A stretch of 64,000 nt of DNA, taken from NCBI GenBank assembly GCA_028023455.1, contig JAQFVV010006545.1, positions 558,001 through 622,000 on the forward strand. The letters are read 5' to 3'. Source of the stretch: Epiperipatus broadwayi. Its lineage: Eukaryota > Onychophora > Udeonychophora > Euonychophora > Peripatidae. Shown here one piece after another: positions 34,871 to 45,735 of this stretch. The notes under the pieces are model-generated. The model did not search any database, was not told the origin of the DNA, and worked only from the letters and a program-made list of their open reading frames with translations. Position 1 is the stretch's first letter, and each line of letters begins with the position of its first letter. A program made the position numbers and the translations under genes.

Positions 34871-37120
34871 TATTTATTAAAAACTTTGTTAAGTGATTCT
34901 TTTATATGCATTCCTATTCTTAGTTTCCACACACACGCCTACATATACAATATGGTTTAATTGGACTATTTTATGAACTTAATGTAAATATGTTCAAATC
35001 TGATGGTATTATTTCCTCGACCCAAACATAGGAAATGCCTAATTATTTAATGAACTTCTGGGAAAGTTTAGCACTTAGTTATTATTTAGATAATTATTTG
35101 AAATAAAAATATATGCTATTTCTTTTGTTTTCTAACTACTATTTTATTAGAACAATATTCAATTTAGAGTTGTTATATTTTATGATGGTAATTAGTAACT
35201 GTTATATGGTATAAATTTTTTAATAAGTTATATAATAAAATCCCTGAGATATTCTCTTAATGTTTTCAAGTAGATATTAATTTAGTCACTTAATTTAAAC
35301 TTATTACCAGCAAAAGTTAATTAGTGATATATCTTTGTTTTATTTCATTTAAGCTTATCATATAGTAAAATTAATTAGTGCTATATCTTTGTTTCATTTA
35401 ATTTAAACTCATTATACAGTAAAGGTTGTTTAATGCATTTAGATGAAGGGAGGAGCTAAACTTGAACTATAACTTGTTAGTCTGAATGGATAGAAGATCA
35501 ATTCCAACCACTTATTTATTGCAAAACCAAGTAGATATTTTACTCATATTGATTCATAATATTTTCTCCTGTATTTTATTTGCATTTTACATATTATAGA
35601 ACTATGTAGCTCCCACTGAGCTAAGCTATAATTGGACAGTATTCTAAGAGTCTCAATAATAATTCAAAGTAGAATCAGATTAATAGTTTATTCTATTATC
35701 AATATAATTGGTACCCCGGGTATTTGTGATGAAATAAAAGTTTGACATATATATACTGTATGTATATGACTCATTTCAAACACATAGATATCTTATTTAA
35801 TTAAAAAAAAATTTTTTTTCTTATATATATAGAGATTTATGTGTGTATTTATTGTTATATGATTTATAAATAGGTAATAAATAAGCAGTTGTAAAGAGAA
35901 TGTAGTGAGAAATAATATTTAATATTGATTTATTATATTTTCTTATTAAATAAGGTGTTAAATTGTTTGACATTATTCTTGGTTAAAATAAAGCAGATCA
36001 GAAAGAAAGTGTCAAATAAAGTGATCAAGATAAGAAATTAAGATGTGAAAATGTACACGTGCAAAAGAGTGTGAAAGAATGAGAACATCTGTATAAACAT
36101 AAAACATTTTTACACAAATCTTTTAATGACTTAGATTGCCAGCTTTATTATTTGCGTTATCTGTATCTAAGATAATTTTTAGAAAAGGGGTGCTTTGATG
36201 TAATAAAAGGTGATTATTAATTTTCTTGTAAAATCGCGATAGAACATCAAACTTGTGAAGCTTTTGATTTTTGTTTGTCTCAAGATAATAGGACTTGCAG
36301 CTGGCCTTTTTTTAGTCAGAAATTTGAAATAAAAAACCGAGTGAAATAATATTGAGGGGCAGTTCAATTTTTGTTTGGAGGAGAGTGATCTAACAATATG
36401 TAGTTTTAAAAAGAAAATCAATCATTAATATTACTGCGGTCAGTTTTTTTTTTTTAATGTTATTAGGAAGAGATGTAACGATCAGTTTATTCATTATTAT
36501 TAGACAGAGATTTGGTGATTGAGTTCGTGAAAACTAAAAGGAAATGGACAGTTTTCATTTTTTATTTTTAAGAGAGAGAGCAATTAATTTTTTTCACTCT
36601 TTGAAAAAAATTGAGGAGAAAAAATGACTCTTGTTTTAAAGTCAGTATAGATGAAGATGTGCGTATATATAAGTAATTCCCAGCAAGATTAAGATAAAGA
36701 AGGAAAAATTGGAACAAAATTGAATTTCTTGGAAGAAGTTATTAACAGTTCTTTGAAATGATATTAAAATATTTTGCTATGTATAATACAATGAATTTGC
36801 ATTGCTAAAACCACCTCTTCTTCTTGAAATTCCTATCATGGGTTAGCTCACTAATCTGTCTATGGACTCATATACCAATCGAATAGTAGCCAACAAAATG
36901 ATCGAGTTTAAATTCAACCACACAAGCTATTTGAAATGCTTCTTTTCTGGCTTCTGGTCCATTATAGGCTCATTACCTTTGGATGGAGGGAGAAGGGGAA
37001 TGAAGAGGAAAAGAAAATTGTATAAAGGCCTTATAACTAGGTTTGATTAAGCTATCAACCAAATTTTTGTTAAAATTTTCCTTATAGTCATCTAGAGTGT
37101 CTACAGCAATTCTGTTTGAA
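34871..37120. other. Non-coding region with a 53-bp tandem repeat
   Basis: At 35287-35430 about 2.6 copies of a roughly 53-bp unit (ATTTAA, TTAATTAGTG, ATATCTTTGTTT blocks) occur. ORFs at 36179-36421 and 36862-37050 are not recognised. A (TA)-rich stretch lies near 35745. Confidence 0.4.
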
Positions 37121-37126
37121 ATGGAA

Positions 37127-37385
37127 GAGACAAGTAAATCCACCAGTTCATACTTATCTAAAAGTACTTGTAATAACTCTTTTTGAGAAAATTAGAAGAA
37201 AGCCAGTCAACGAATTCAGCGTTATCAAAAGTATCAACAATAAATAATTTTAAAGTTGTGGAAACAGCAAGTCAATTAATTCATGTTTATTAGAAGGTAT
37301 CAACAAGAACTTTCTTTTTTTTAAATGGAGCAATGACAAGCAGTCTGAAAATTCAAACTCAGGACATTTGTAAGAAGTGAAAGTA
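37127..37385 (-). repeat. Degenerate tandem repeats, about 65-72-bp period, possibly old coding
   Basis: Three to four units carry a CAAGTCAA..A.TTCA..TTAT...A.GTATCAACA-like core (about 37131, 37203, 37268, 37336). On the minus strand the copy at 37085-37185 and its downstream sequence read LLDKYELVDLLVSSISNRIAVDTLDD. Other units give related ELIDLL and EFVDWL peptides in broken frames. The family is not recognised. Confidence 0.4.
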
Positions 37386-38140
37386 ATGGGGTAACTATGA
37401 ATTTTACTTAACAGATCTTTTATTATTGCTTATTAAAGGTAAATCTTAATTTATTGGTCAAAGCATTATTTTTTTTTGATACAGAAACATTAAAGGCTTG
37501 TTTATCGATAGTCATTCTCAATATCACATAACATAACACAAACACAGTTTAAATCTCTAAACTTAAATTTTCATTATTTTTTTTTATTAATTTTTTATAT
37601 TATATATTGTAATATTGAAATGTTTTTTTTTTTATTGTTCTTCATTTGTTATGATAATGAGCAACCTATAAATATGCATTTATAATATTTTTTTTTATTT
37701 TATCTTGTTGCATATTAAAATTGATATAATGTATTTTATTTTATTTTGCTAAAAGGTTGCAAGAATATTTTTTATATATGTAATTTATGTATTAATCTCT
37801 AATATAGGGGTATACATTATAGGGTAAATTATAAAGCAGGAATCACATTTGAATGGAAGTGAAATAAAACACACAAGTTACATATAAAATTTATTTTTAT
37901 GACATAATAAGTTAGGAAAGTCTTAAGTAAGCATTCCACGAAATATATTTTTTTTAATGCCATTTTAAGCCAGCTTATTTTAAAATATCCAAAATGACGA
38001 ACTTGTATATAAAATTTTGTTATTGAATTAATGTAATAATAAGCCATTTATCTAATTAGTAAATTTGATTTTAAAGAAAGAAAAATACTTAATTGTAATT
38101 ATTAATTAGAGAAAATATAACTTACTATTAAAAATTTATC

Positions 38141-38181
38141 GGCTGAACGTTTTCGAGGAACCATGCCTCATACTCATAGCC
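38141..38181 (-). ncRNA. Hammerhead ribozyme motif F3, left arm (A3-U8 variant)
   Basis: Minus strand: GGCU (stem I), AUGAGUA core, extra U, stem II GAGG/CCUC with loop CAUGGUU, GAA, palindromic AACGUU (stem III), C (cleavage base), AGCC (stem I, 4 bp). Compared with CUGANGA the core has A at position 3 and U at position 8, so the 3-8 pair is A-U in place of C-G. All other invariant bases (U4, G5, A6, A9, G12, A13, A14) are present. Confidence 0.72.
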
Positions 38182-38235
38182 TTCATAAAAAGTGTAATTA
38201 ATATATGCAAATGTAAATATTCAAATAAGCTACTG

Positions 38236-40357
38236 TTATGTAGCCCATTTTTTCGAGATCTCGAAGCATGTGTCCTTTCTATTAATGGCATGGATGTCTC
38301 CATTAATATAGAATGCCTCCCCTATTTTTCTCCTGTAATCATTTGGCTCTGAACATAAAATAATGGGGTTGGCAGGTATGAAGTTGTGCCCAGATTGTTT
38401 ACTATGTTCGAAAAATACGGAGGATGTGTTGCTGTTCGTTTGAGCTCTGTTGAATGTGTAACGATGTTGAGCCAATCTGGTATTAATTGTGGCTTTCGTT
38501 TCCCCATAATATGTAGCGTGGCATCCGGCTTGAGGGCAGGAAATAGAGTACACCACGTGTGGGGTGAGCGATCGATCAATGTGGTCTTTAGAGTTATTGA
38601 TCAACCTATTGGAATTGGGTGGAGTTCTGAATATTATGTTGAATTTATTGTTTAAAGTTTTCGTTAGTTTGCTGGATATTTTAGGGATGTAGGGGATTGT
38701 TAATCTAGGTAGATTAGTGCGAGGTAATTTATTGTTTATTGTACTATTAAATTTCATGATTTTCTTTTTAATGGTTTTATATTTGAATCCTGCTGCCAAT
38801 AGATCTTTAGTATAATTGTTTATATTTTCCTTCCTATGTGCTTCGTATTTACACAGATGAAAGTTTCTAAACAAAAATGCATTAAGACCTGCAAATTTGT
38901 GCGATGCTGGTGAGTTAGAGTTAGGGTGGATACAGCTGCGAATTTCAAATGGTTTAACAATCATTTTGTAATCTATTGAGTGGCGATTTCTCGATAAAGA
39001 GAGGCCGAGATATTTGAGTTCTTTATTCTTTTCATATGTGATAGTGAATGACAGTTTGATTGAGTTTTGTAATTCACGTTGTATATTTAAAGTATTATTT
39101 TTAGAGGTTATGATGAAAATATCGTCTACATATCGTATATATGTGAAGTCTTGGTTAGTGTTGAAATATTTTGGAATGATGGATTGCTCGTATTTATTTA
39201 AATATATACTAGATAAAACACCACTAATAGGAAGGCCCATGGGTCAACCATCTTGCATGGTGTACCATTTGTTTTCGAAGAGTGTAAATATATGGGAATC
39301 AAGCCATGTCAGGAAGGCCATAATAAATTTAATTCTTTCATTAGGACAAGATACTCGTAACAGCTCTTCGTGCACAATTTGGATGGATACTTTTCTATTA
39401 ATTGATCCATATAATTCCTTCACATCCATCGTAGCCATAACAGAACTATGAGAGATTTGAGTATTTTTAATTCTGGAGATGAATTGAAAAGACGAATTTA
39501 TCGTGTAAGAGCCAAAATTAAGGTAATCTATAATTAATTGATTGATTAATTTGGCTGCATCAAAATAATGCACACCAGCAAAGTCCATCATCAATCTAAG
39601 CGGTTCGCCTGGTTTATGTAGTTTTGAATTGGCAAACATTCGGGGGGGGTCTAGTGGCAGAAGGATAAATCCTGTAATACTCAGATTTAGTAATCCCTTT
39701 GTCCCTAAAAGTCCGAAGCACGTTATTAATGAATTTATCTCGGTCTAGTTTAATATTAAAAGTGTTATCATGTACCAACTTTAATATTTTAATTTGGTCG
39801 TGCATTTTATTTTTGTAATCTGTGTTATTTAATAAAACAAAGTGATTGCCTTTGTCTTCTTTGAGACAAGTAATATTGTGTGTTTTGAAATATTGTTTAG
39901 TATTTAACACACTTTTATTCCATGCTTTATCTTTTTTATCAACCAAATTGCTATTTAATAGTTTAGCTATATTGGTGATGATAGCGTCTCTTTGTATGTT
40001 GTTAATGAAACACGCTTTGATATCCACTATTAGTTCAAGTTTAGGGGATGTCCAACTTCCTCCTACGTATTTAGGTCCGAGGGATAAAATTTTCTTGATT
40101 TCATATGGTGGTATAATTGAGGTTTTGTTAACGAACGCGTCTATATTAATCCTGCAGCGATTTTTATTTTGTTTAATAGACAAAAAATGTATTTTATTTT
40201 CAAATTTTACTATTTGAAATCTCTCAGTTTTATGCAGTTTATCTTGCATCCACTGGGGGATTACGTAGTTTGTAGTCATTTTGTTCCATCTGATTGTTTG
40301 CTTTTTGAAAGCATTTCTGCATCCGTAAGTTATATGTGCCAACAGTTGTTTCTGCAA
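38236..40357 (-). pseudogene. F3 PLE RT/GIY-YIG frame, left arm, broken
   Basis: Three minus-strand pieces make one RT-endonuclease: 39614-40357 (N-terminal region, FEVKFENKIH-like and YVGGSWTSPKLEL), 39244-39639 (MFANSKLHKPGEPLRLMMDF fingers, MATMDVKELYGSIN motif A with its Asp) and 38236-39240 (GLPISGVLSSIYLNKYE motif B, YIRYVDDIFII motif C, linker LINNSKDH, endonuclease VVYSISCPQAGCHATYYGET with GIY..YYG form, RLAQHRYTF, KIGEAFYI with Glu). A polyC tract of 8 instead of 10 shifts the frame near 39645. A TGG-to-TGA change near 39242 adds a stop just before motif B. Two Arg codons of the right arm are lost by CpG change (Cys, His). Not functional as read. Confidence 0.88.
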
Positions 40358-40427
40358 TTCATTCTTAATTTTAAAATTATTGTAAATTAATAGAACAATT
40401 TACAATAATTTTAAAATTAAGAATAAA

Positions 40428-42543
40428 TTGCAGAAACAACTGTTGGCACATATAACTTACGGATGCAGAAATGCTTTCAAAAAGCAAACAATCAGATGGA
40501 ACAAAATGACTACAAACTACGTAATCCCCCAGTGGATGCAAGATAAACTGCATAAAACTGAGAGATTTCAAATAGTAAAATTTGAAAATAAAATACATTT
40601 TTTGTCTATTAAACAAAATAAAAATCGCCGCAGGATTAATATAGACGCGTTCGTTAACAAAACCTCAATTATATCACCATATGAAATCAAGAAAATTTTA
40701 TCCCTCGGACCTAAATACGTAGGAGGAAGTTGGACATCCCCTAAACTTGAACTAATAGCGGATATCAAAGCGTGTTTCATTAACAACATACAAAGAGACG
40801 CTATCATCACCGATATAGCTAAACTATTAAATAGCAATTTGGTTGATAAAGAAGATAAAGCATGGAATAAAAGTGTGTTAAATACTAAACAATATTTCAA
40901 AACACACAATATTACTTGTCTCAAAGAAGACAAAGGCAATCGCTTTGTTTTATTAAATAACACAGATTACAAAAATAAAATGCACGACCAAATTAAAATA
41001 TTAAAGTTGGTACATGATAACACTTTTAATATTAAACTAGACCGAGATAAATTCATTAATAACGTGCTTCGGACTTTTAGGGATAAAGGGATTACTAAAT
41101 CTGAGTATTACAGGATTTATCCTTCTGCCACTAGACCCCCCCCCCGAATGTTTGCCAATTCAAAACTACATAAACCAGGCGAACCGCTTAGATTGATGAT
41201 GGACTTTGCTGGTGTGCATTATTTTGATGCAGCCAAATTAACCAATCAATTAATTATAGATTACCTTAATTTTGGCTCTTACACGATAAATTCGTCTTTT
41301 CAATTCATCTCCAGAATTAAAAATACTCAAATCTCTCATAGTTCTGTTATGGCTACGATGGATGTGAAGGAATTATACGGATCAATTAATAGAAAAGTAT
41401 CCATCCAAATTGTACACGAAGAGCTGTTACGAGTATCTTGTCCTAATGAAAGAATTAAATTTATTATGGCCTTCCTGACATGGCTTGATTCCCATATATT
41501 TACACTCTTCGAAAACAAATGGTACACCATGCAAGATGGTTGGCCCATGGGCCTTCCTATTAGTGGTGTTTTATCTAGTATATATTTAAATAAATACGAG
41601 CAATCCATCATTCCAAAATATTTCAACACTAACCAAGACTTCACATATATACGATATGTAGACGATATTTTCATCATAACCTCTAAAAATAATACTTTAA
41701 ATATACAACGTGAATTACAAAACTCAACCAAACTGTCATTCACTATCACATATGAAAAGAATAAAGAACTCAAATATCTCGACCTCTCTTTATCGAGAAA
41801 TCTGCACTCAATAGATTACAAAATGATTGTTAAACCATTTGAAATTCGCAGCTGTATCCACCCTAACTCTAACTCACCTGCATCGCACAAATTTGCAGGT
41901 CTTAATGCATTTTTGTTTAGAAACTTTCATCTGTGTAAATATGAAGCACATAGGAAGGAAAATATAAACAATTATACTAAAGATCTATTGGCAGCAGGAT
42001 TCAAATATAAAACCATTAAAAAGAAAATCATGAAATTTAATAGTACAATAAACAATAAATCACCTCGCACTAATCTACCTAGATTAACAATCCCCTACAT
42101 CCCTAAAATATCCAGCAAACTAACGAAAACTTTAAACAATAAATTCAACATAATATTCAGAACTCCACCCAAGGTTGATCAATAACTCTAAAGACCACAT
42201 TGATCGATCGCTCACCCCACACGTGGTGTACTCTATTTCCTGCCCTCAAGCCGGATGCCACGCTACATATTATGGGGAAACGAAAGCCACAATTAATACC
42301 AGATTGGCTCAACATCGTTACACATTCAACAGAGCTCAAACGAACAGCAACACATCCTCTGTATTTTTCGAACATAGTAAACAATCTGGGCACAACTTCA
42401 TATCTGCCAACCCCATTATTTTATGTTCAGAGCCAAATGATTACAGGAGAAAAATAGGGGAGGCATTCTATATTAATGGAGACATCCATGCCATTAATAG
42501 AAAGGACACATGCTTCGAGATCTCGAAAAAATGGGCTATGTAA
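40428..42543 (+). pseudogene. F3 PLE RT/GIY-YIG frame, right arm, one frameshift
   Basis: The plus-strand frame 40428-42185 (585 codons) holds the N-terminal region, ATRPPPRMFANSKLHKPGEP fingers over a C10 tract (41138-41147), motif A MATMDVKELYGSIN, motif B WPMGLPISGVLSS, motif C YIRYVDDIFIITS and the SHKFAGLNAFLFRN linker. An 8-bp deletion near 42173 (TTCCAATA present in the left arm) throws the frame. The endonuclease then continues at 42175-42543: LINNSKDHIDRS-like start, VVYSISCPQAGCHATYYGET, RLAQHRYTF, KIGEAFYIN, ending KKWAM. The RT part is complete; the endonuclease is out of frame. It shares the role and clade of the left copy. Confidence 0.88.
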
Positions 42544-42597
42544 CAGTAGCTTATTTGAATATTTACATTTGCATATATTAATTACACTTTTCATGAA

Positions 42598-42638
42598 GGC
42601 TATGAGTATGAGGCATGGTTCCTCGAAAACGTTCAGCC
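42598..42638 (+). ncRNA. Hammerhead ribozyme motif F3, right arm (A3-U8 variant)
   Basis: Same as 38141-38181: GGCU / AUGAGUA / U / GAGG..CCUC / GAA / AACGUU / C / AGCC. It is unchanged between arms although the arms differ elsewhere. Confidence 0.72.
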
Positions 42639-42698
42639 GATAAATTTTTAATAGTAAGTTATATTTTCTCTAATTAATAATTACAATTAAGTATTTTT

Positions 42699-44866
42699 GT
42701 TTTTACATATATGGAGAAATTAAAACCATATTTAGTAATAGTATTAATAAAATATAATTATATATCTTAATTGGTTTCTGAGTTCTTATTAAAATATTGT
42801 TGTATTTTTCTTGTCTTAATTCTATTGTTTTAAATGATCATCATCATCATCGCTCATAGATATTAAGAATCATCATTTGTAAATATTGAGCAATCACTTG
42901 CAACTATTAAGCACTCGCAAAATGTTAAGTAAACTAGAATGTTGATTTACCTTTAAGTATTTAGGGATTAAGATTGATAATAACCAAATTTTAATAATTA
43001 TAGTTCAACAATAGAAAGCTAAAATTATGTTGTGACCATAAGTTTTGATCATCCTCATCAAAGATGGATATTGTATTATTGATTAAAACACCTTATAAAC
43101 ATGGTACTTTACATGAGTCATGATTGCCATCATCATTAATAAATGATAATCATTAAATCTAATGTTTAACATAATTAATATATTTAGTAAATAAGGATTT
43201 GTAGAAAGTTGAATATCATGCATAGAGATTCGTGATGATCAGTCATCATCACTAGTATTATTAAATCCTAGTTTTAACTATAAAAATATTTTAGTAAATA
43301 AACATAAACTTATATAAATGCTAGTGAATGTAATAATTAAATCCCAGTTTGACAAAGGATGATTTTAAAAAGTGCTTATGAGTTTATAAAGATAAATTTA
43401 TTGTTGTGAGTTTATTAATAAGCTATGGCTGGTATCATCATCACTATTATTATCATTATTATTATGATATTATTATCATCATCATTATTACCTTTATATT
43501 GTGATAAATAATCTAGTTAAATGGCCATCAATATCAATAATGGTCTTCACGATGCTTGTTTAGAAGACATTAATAGGATTATACTTGTCTGTTCATCAAT
43601 ATACATAAAATGAGCTAGTAATATCTATAAGAGTCTTTGATCTATAATATAAATTTTGTTAATATTGGGATCTTGTAATTTTATTGATATAGATAAAATA
43701 TAAGAATGTTATCTTTTTTATTCATTAGTCATCCAAGTCATGTGTAGTAAAAATGTACCGAATGAGTTTGGACTCAGTACACTCTAAACAAATATTTATC
43801 TAGATTTAAAACAATCTAGTGGCGCTCGTGGAAAACACATGTACTTAGCTAAACTGAATTAAGAGTGATATAATCCCTTTCCAACTTTATATCATATGTT
43901 TTATAAGTTGTCATGAATAGCACTAGTGTGTGCGTGTGACCATGAATGGTCTTATATGGTTGGAAAGAAGAATAGGAAGGATTCTTTGTTAAAAGAACCT
44001 AGTATGGGAGATAAGCATAATGCACTCCAGGAATCTCACCGTGGGTAATTTTATTCAGTTGCTATATTTAATATTATTTTATTTGATGACAATGGCCAGC
44101 ATGTTTTATTGTTCAAATGACTTCCCCAATATCTAAATATCATTAAATCTTTAATGATGATAGTTTTAATTTTCATTGTTATTATTTTAAGTATTGAGAA
44201 ATGAGATAATTTATTTATTTCATTATTAGCATGACAGAATTAATGTTTAGGATAGTTGCAAACGGGCTATAATGTTATATTTAATTAATTAGAAATAGAC
44301 ACCCAAATAGAGCATGATATGCATATATTCTTATTTATGTGTTGGCGTCATCCTTATTTAATTATAAATTGTATGTTAGCTAACACAGTAAATTCATTTC
44401 TCATTTAATGTTACTTTGTTAAAAATAATGAACCACTGGAGCATATCATATATCCTGTTCAGTGTTTAGTTATTGAATTATAGCAACTATCATTTAATCC
44501 CTCATTAATATATAGATTATAATCAGTCATAAAGTAACAGCCTTTTATCAACTTTTTTGTTTTCATCTTTATTTATTCATACTGTTCAAATGACAGATTA
44601 TAAACATATCTTATTATAATAATTAATAATATTTATCTATTTATCGTCTATCTATTAATTTTCGTTACAATACATATAAGAAACATATCTAAAAAAAGGT
44701 GTACATGAAATTAAAATTTAAATATAAACTATATATGTCTTACTCACTGAGTCTTTCAAAAATGCATCCAGAATGTTGAGAGACTGATCTGACTCCAGAA
44801 TTAATTGATGTTTGTGAATGATTGAGCTAAGATGAAATATGCACTGATATATATATATATATATAA
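42699..44866. other. Non-coding AT-rich region with ATC/GAT-rich patches
   Basis: Short (ATC)n at 42837-42852 and (ATT/ATC)-rich DNA at 43432-43492; no gene recognised. Confidence 0.4.
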
Positions 44867-44891
44867 ATATGCACTGATATATATATATATG
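44867..44891. repeat. (TA)n beside a PLE 3' end
   Basis: (TA)n tracts at 44848-44864 and 44878-44890 separated by a repeat of AAATATGCACTGA, ending where the F2 element starts. Confidence 0.7.
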
Positions 44892-45735
44892 TCATATTAT
44901 TATTACTATTTGCGGGATATTCCGTGTAGTGAAAAAGCTAAATGCTGACGTTTCAGTACAATATCAAGTACCTTCCTCAGAGCGTCCTCTTTCTCAAATC
45001 ATAAGAATGCATGTGAGATTTAAAATCGTTTTTATCGTTTTCTTTTTCCTCATATTTAAATTCTATTGGTTGAGAAGTTTTAAAATTTATTTTTTCTTCC
45101 AATAGTTTCTTCCAAATGTTGTTAATCTTCTTTAACTCACACCTTTCATTTATGCTCTTGGGCCTTTTAAAAATCTCTATAGCTTCTCTTAGCAATCTCT
45201 GGTCATATTGTTCAATTTTTGCTAAAATATTTGTTTTTTCAAAATTGATATCATGATTTGTTAATTTAATATGAGAATAAATAGCTGATGAATTGGATTT
45301 TTCTTTCACTGCCAGAATGTGTTCTTCCTTTCTAATATTTATTCTACGATTAGTCTGTCCTATATATGTATGTGGACAGACACTACATGGAATTTCATAC
45401 ACACCATGACACTCCAAAGCAATTTTATCTTTAGGAAGAGGAAATATTTCACTAATTTTTTTATAAGTAGTGTAAATTGTGTGAATATTATTATTCTTTA
45501 AAATGTTACCAATTCTATCAGTTACTCCTTTAATATATGGCAAAATTGTCTTAATTTTTGATGTATCAAAATCTTTTTTCTTTTGATATGTATAAGCCCT
45601 ATTAATAATTTTGTAATTAAAACCATTATTAAGAAGCATTTTATTAGTAGCAAAAAGGTCCCGGTGAAAATGGCTATCATCAGAAAGTCTCTTTGTTCTA
45701 TCCAATAACGTCTTTGCCACTGAAAATAGTTGTGC
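44891..45735 (-). pseudogene. PLE F2 left copy: linker, GIY-YIG endonuclease, 3' end
   Basis: Minus-strand frame 44977-45795 is open. Its PLE part begins near 45735 with QLFSVAKTLLDRTKRLSDDSHFHRD (post-RT block). It continues with YQKKKDFDTSKIKTILPYIKGVTDRIGNIL, then the GIY-YIG domain GVYEIPCSVCPHTYIGQTNRRINIRKEEH with C-x2-C, SHIKLTNHDINF and LREAIEIFKRPKS (Glu), ending YDLRKRTL. The first 20 or so codons of that ORF (from 45795) come from the other copy read backwards. The RT is absent (5' truncation at the head-to-head joint). The endonuclease looks intact. Its stop codon lies in the hammerhead core, as in the right copy. Confidence 0.85.
44944..44983 (-). ncRNA. Hammerhead ribozyme motif F2, left copy
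   Basis: Minus strand: GCU (stem I), CUGAGGA (exact CUGANGA), extra A, stem II GGUAC/GUACU with loop UUGAUAUU, GAA, palindromic ACGU, C, AGC (stem I). All core bases are canonical; it is the best candidate for activity together with the right copy. Confidence 0.8.

Larger units (their letters stand above)
38081..42698. repeat. 4.6-kb palindrome: two F3 PLEs head to head, 8-bp spacer
   Basis: Left arm 38081-40388 and right arm 40397-42698 are reverse complements at about 99% by eye. Only AATAGAAC (40389-40396) lies between them. Each arm is one Penelope-like element with 5' end at the centre and 3' hammerhead at the outer end. The arms differ by a polyC/polyG length (8 versus 10), an 8-bp deletion in the right arm at about 42173, one nonsense change in the left, and around 20 substitutions. 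The two arms are therefore distinct copies. Confidence 0.92.

Noticed and set aside
39014-40390. Plus-strand ORFs of 73-145 codons across the F3 left arm, and their mirror set at 40377-42393 in the right arm
   Set aside because: Antisense shadows of the PLE coding frame; they appear twice only because the region is a palindrome.
38081-42698. Palindrome as a simple read-chimera artefact
   Set aside because: The arms differ by an 8-bp indel, a nonsense change and about 20 substitutions, more than expected from one template copied back; it still needs long-read proof.
42837-43492. CRISPR-like or satellite array
   Set aside because: Only short ATC/ATT-rich runs without a repeat-spacer order.
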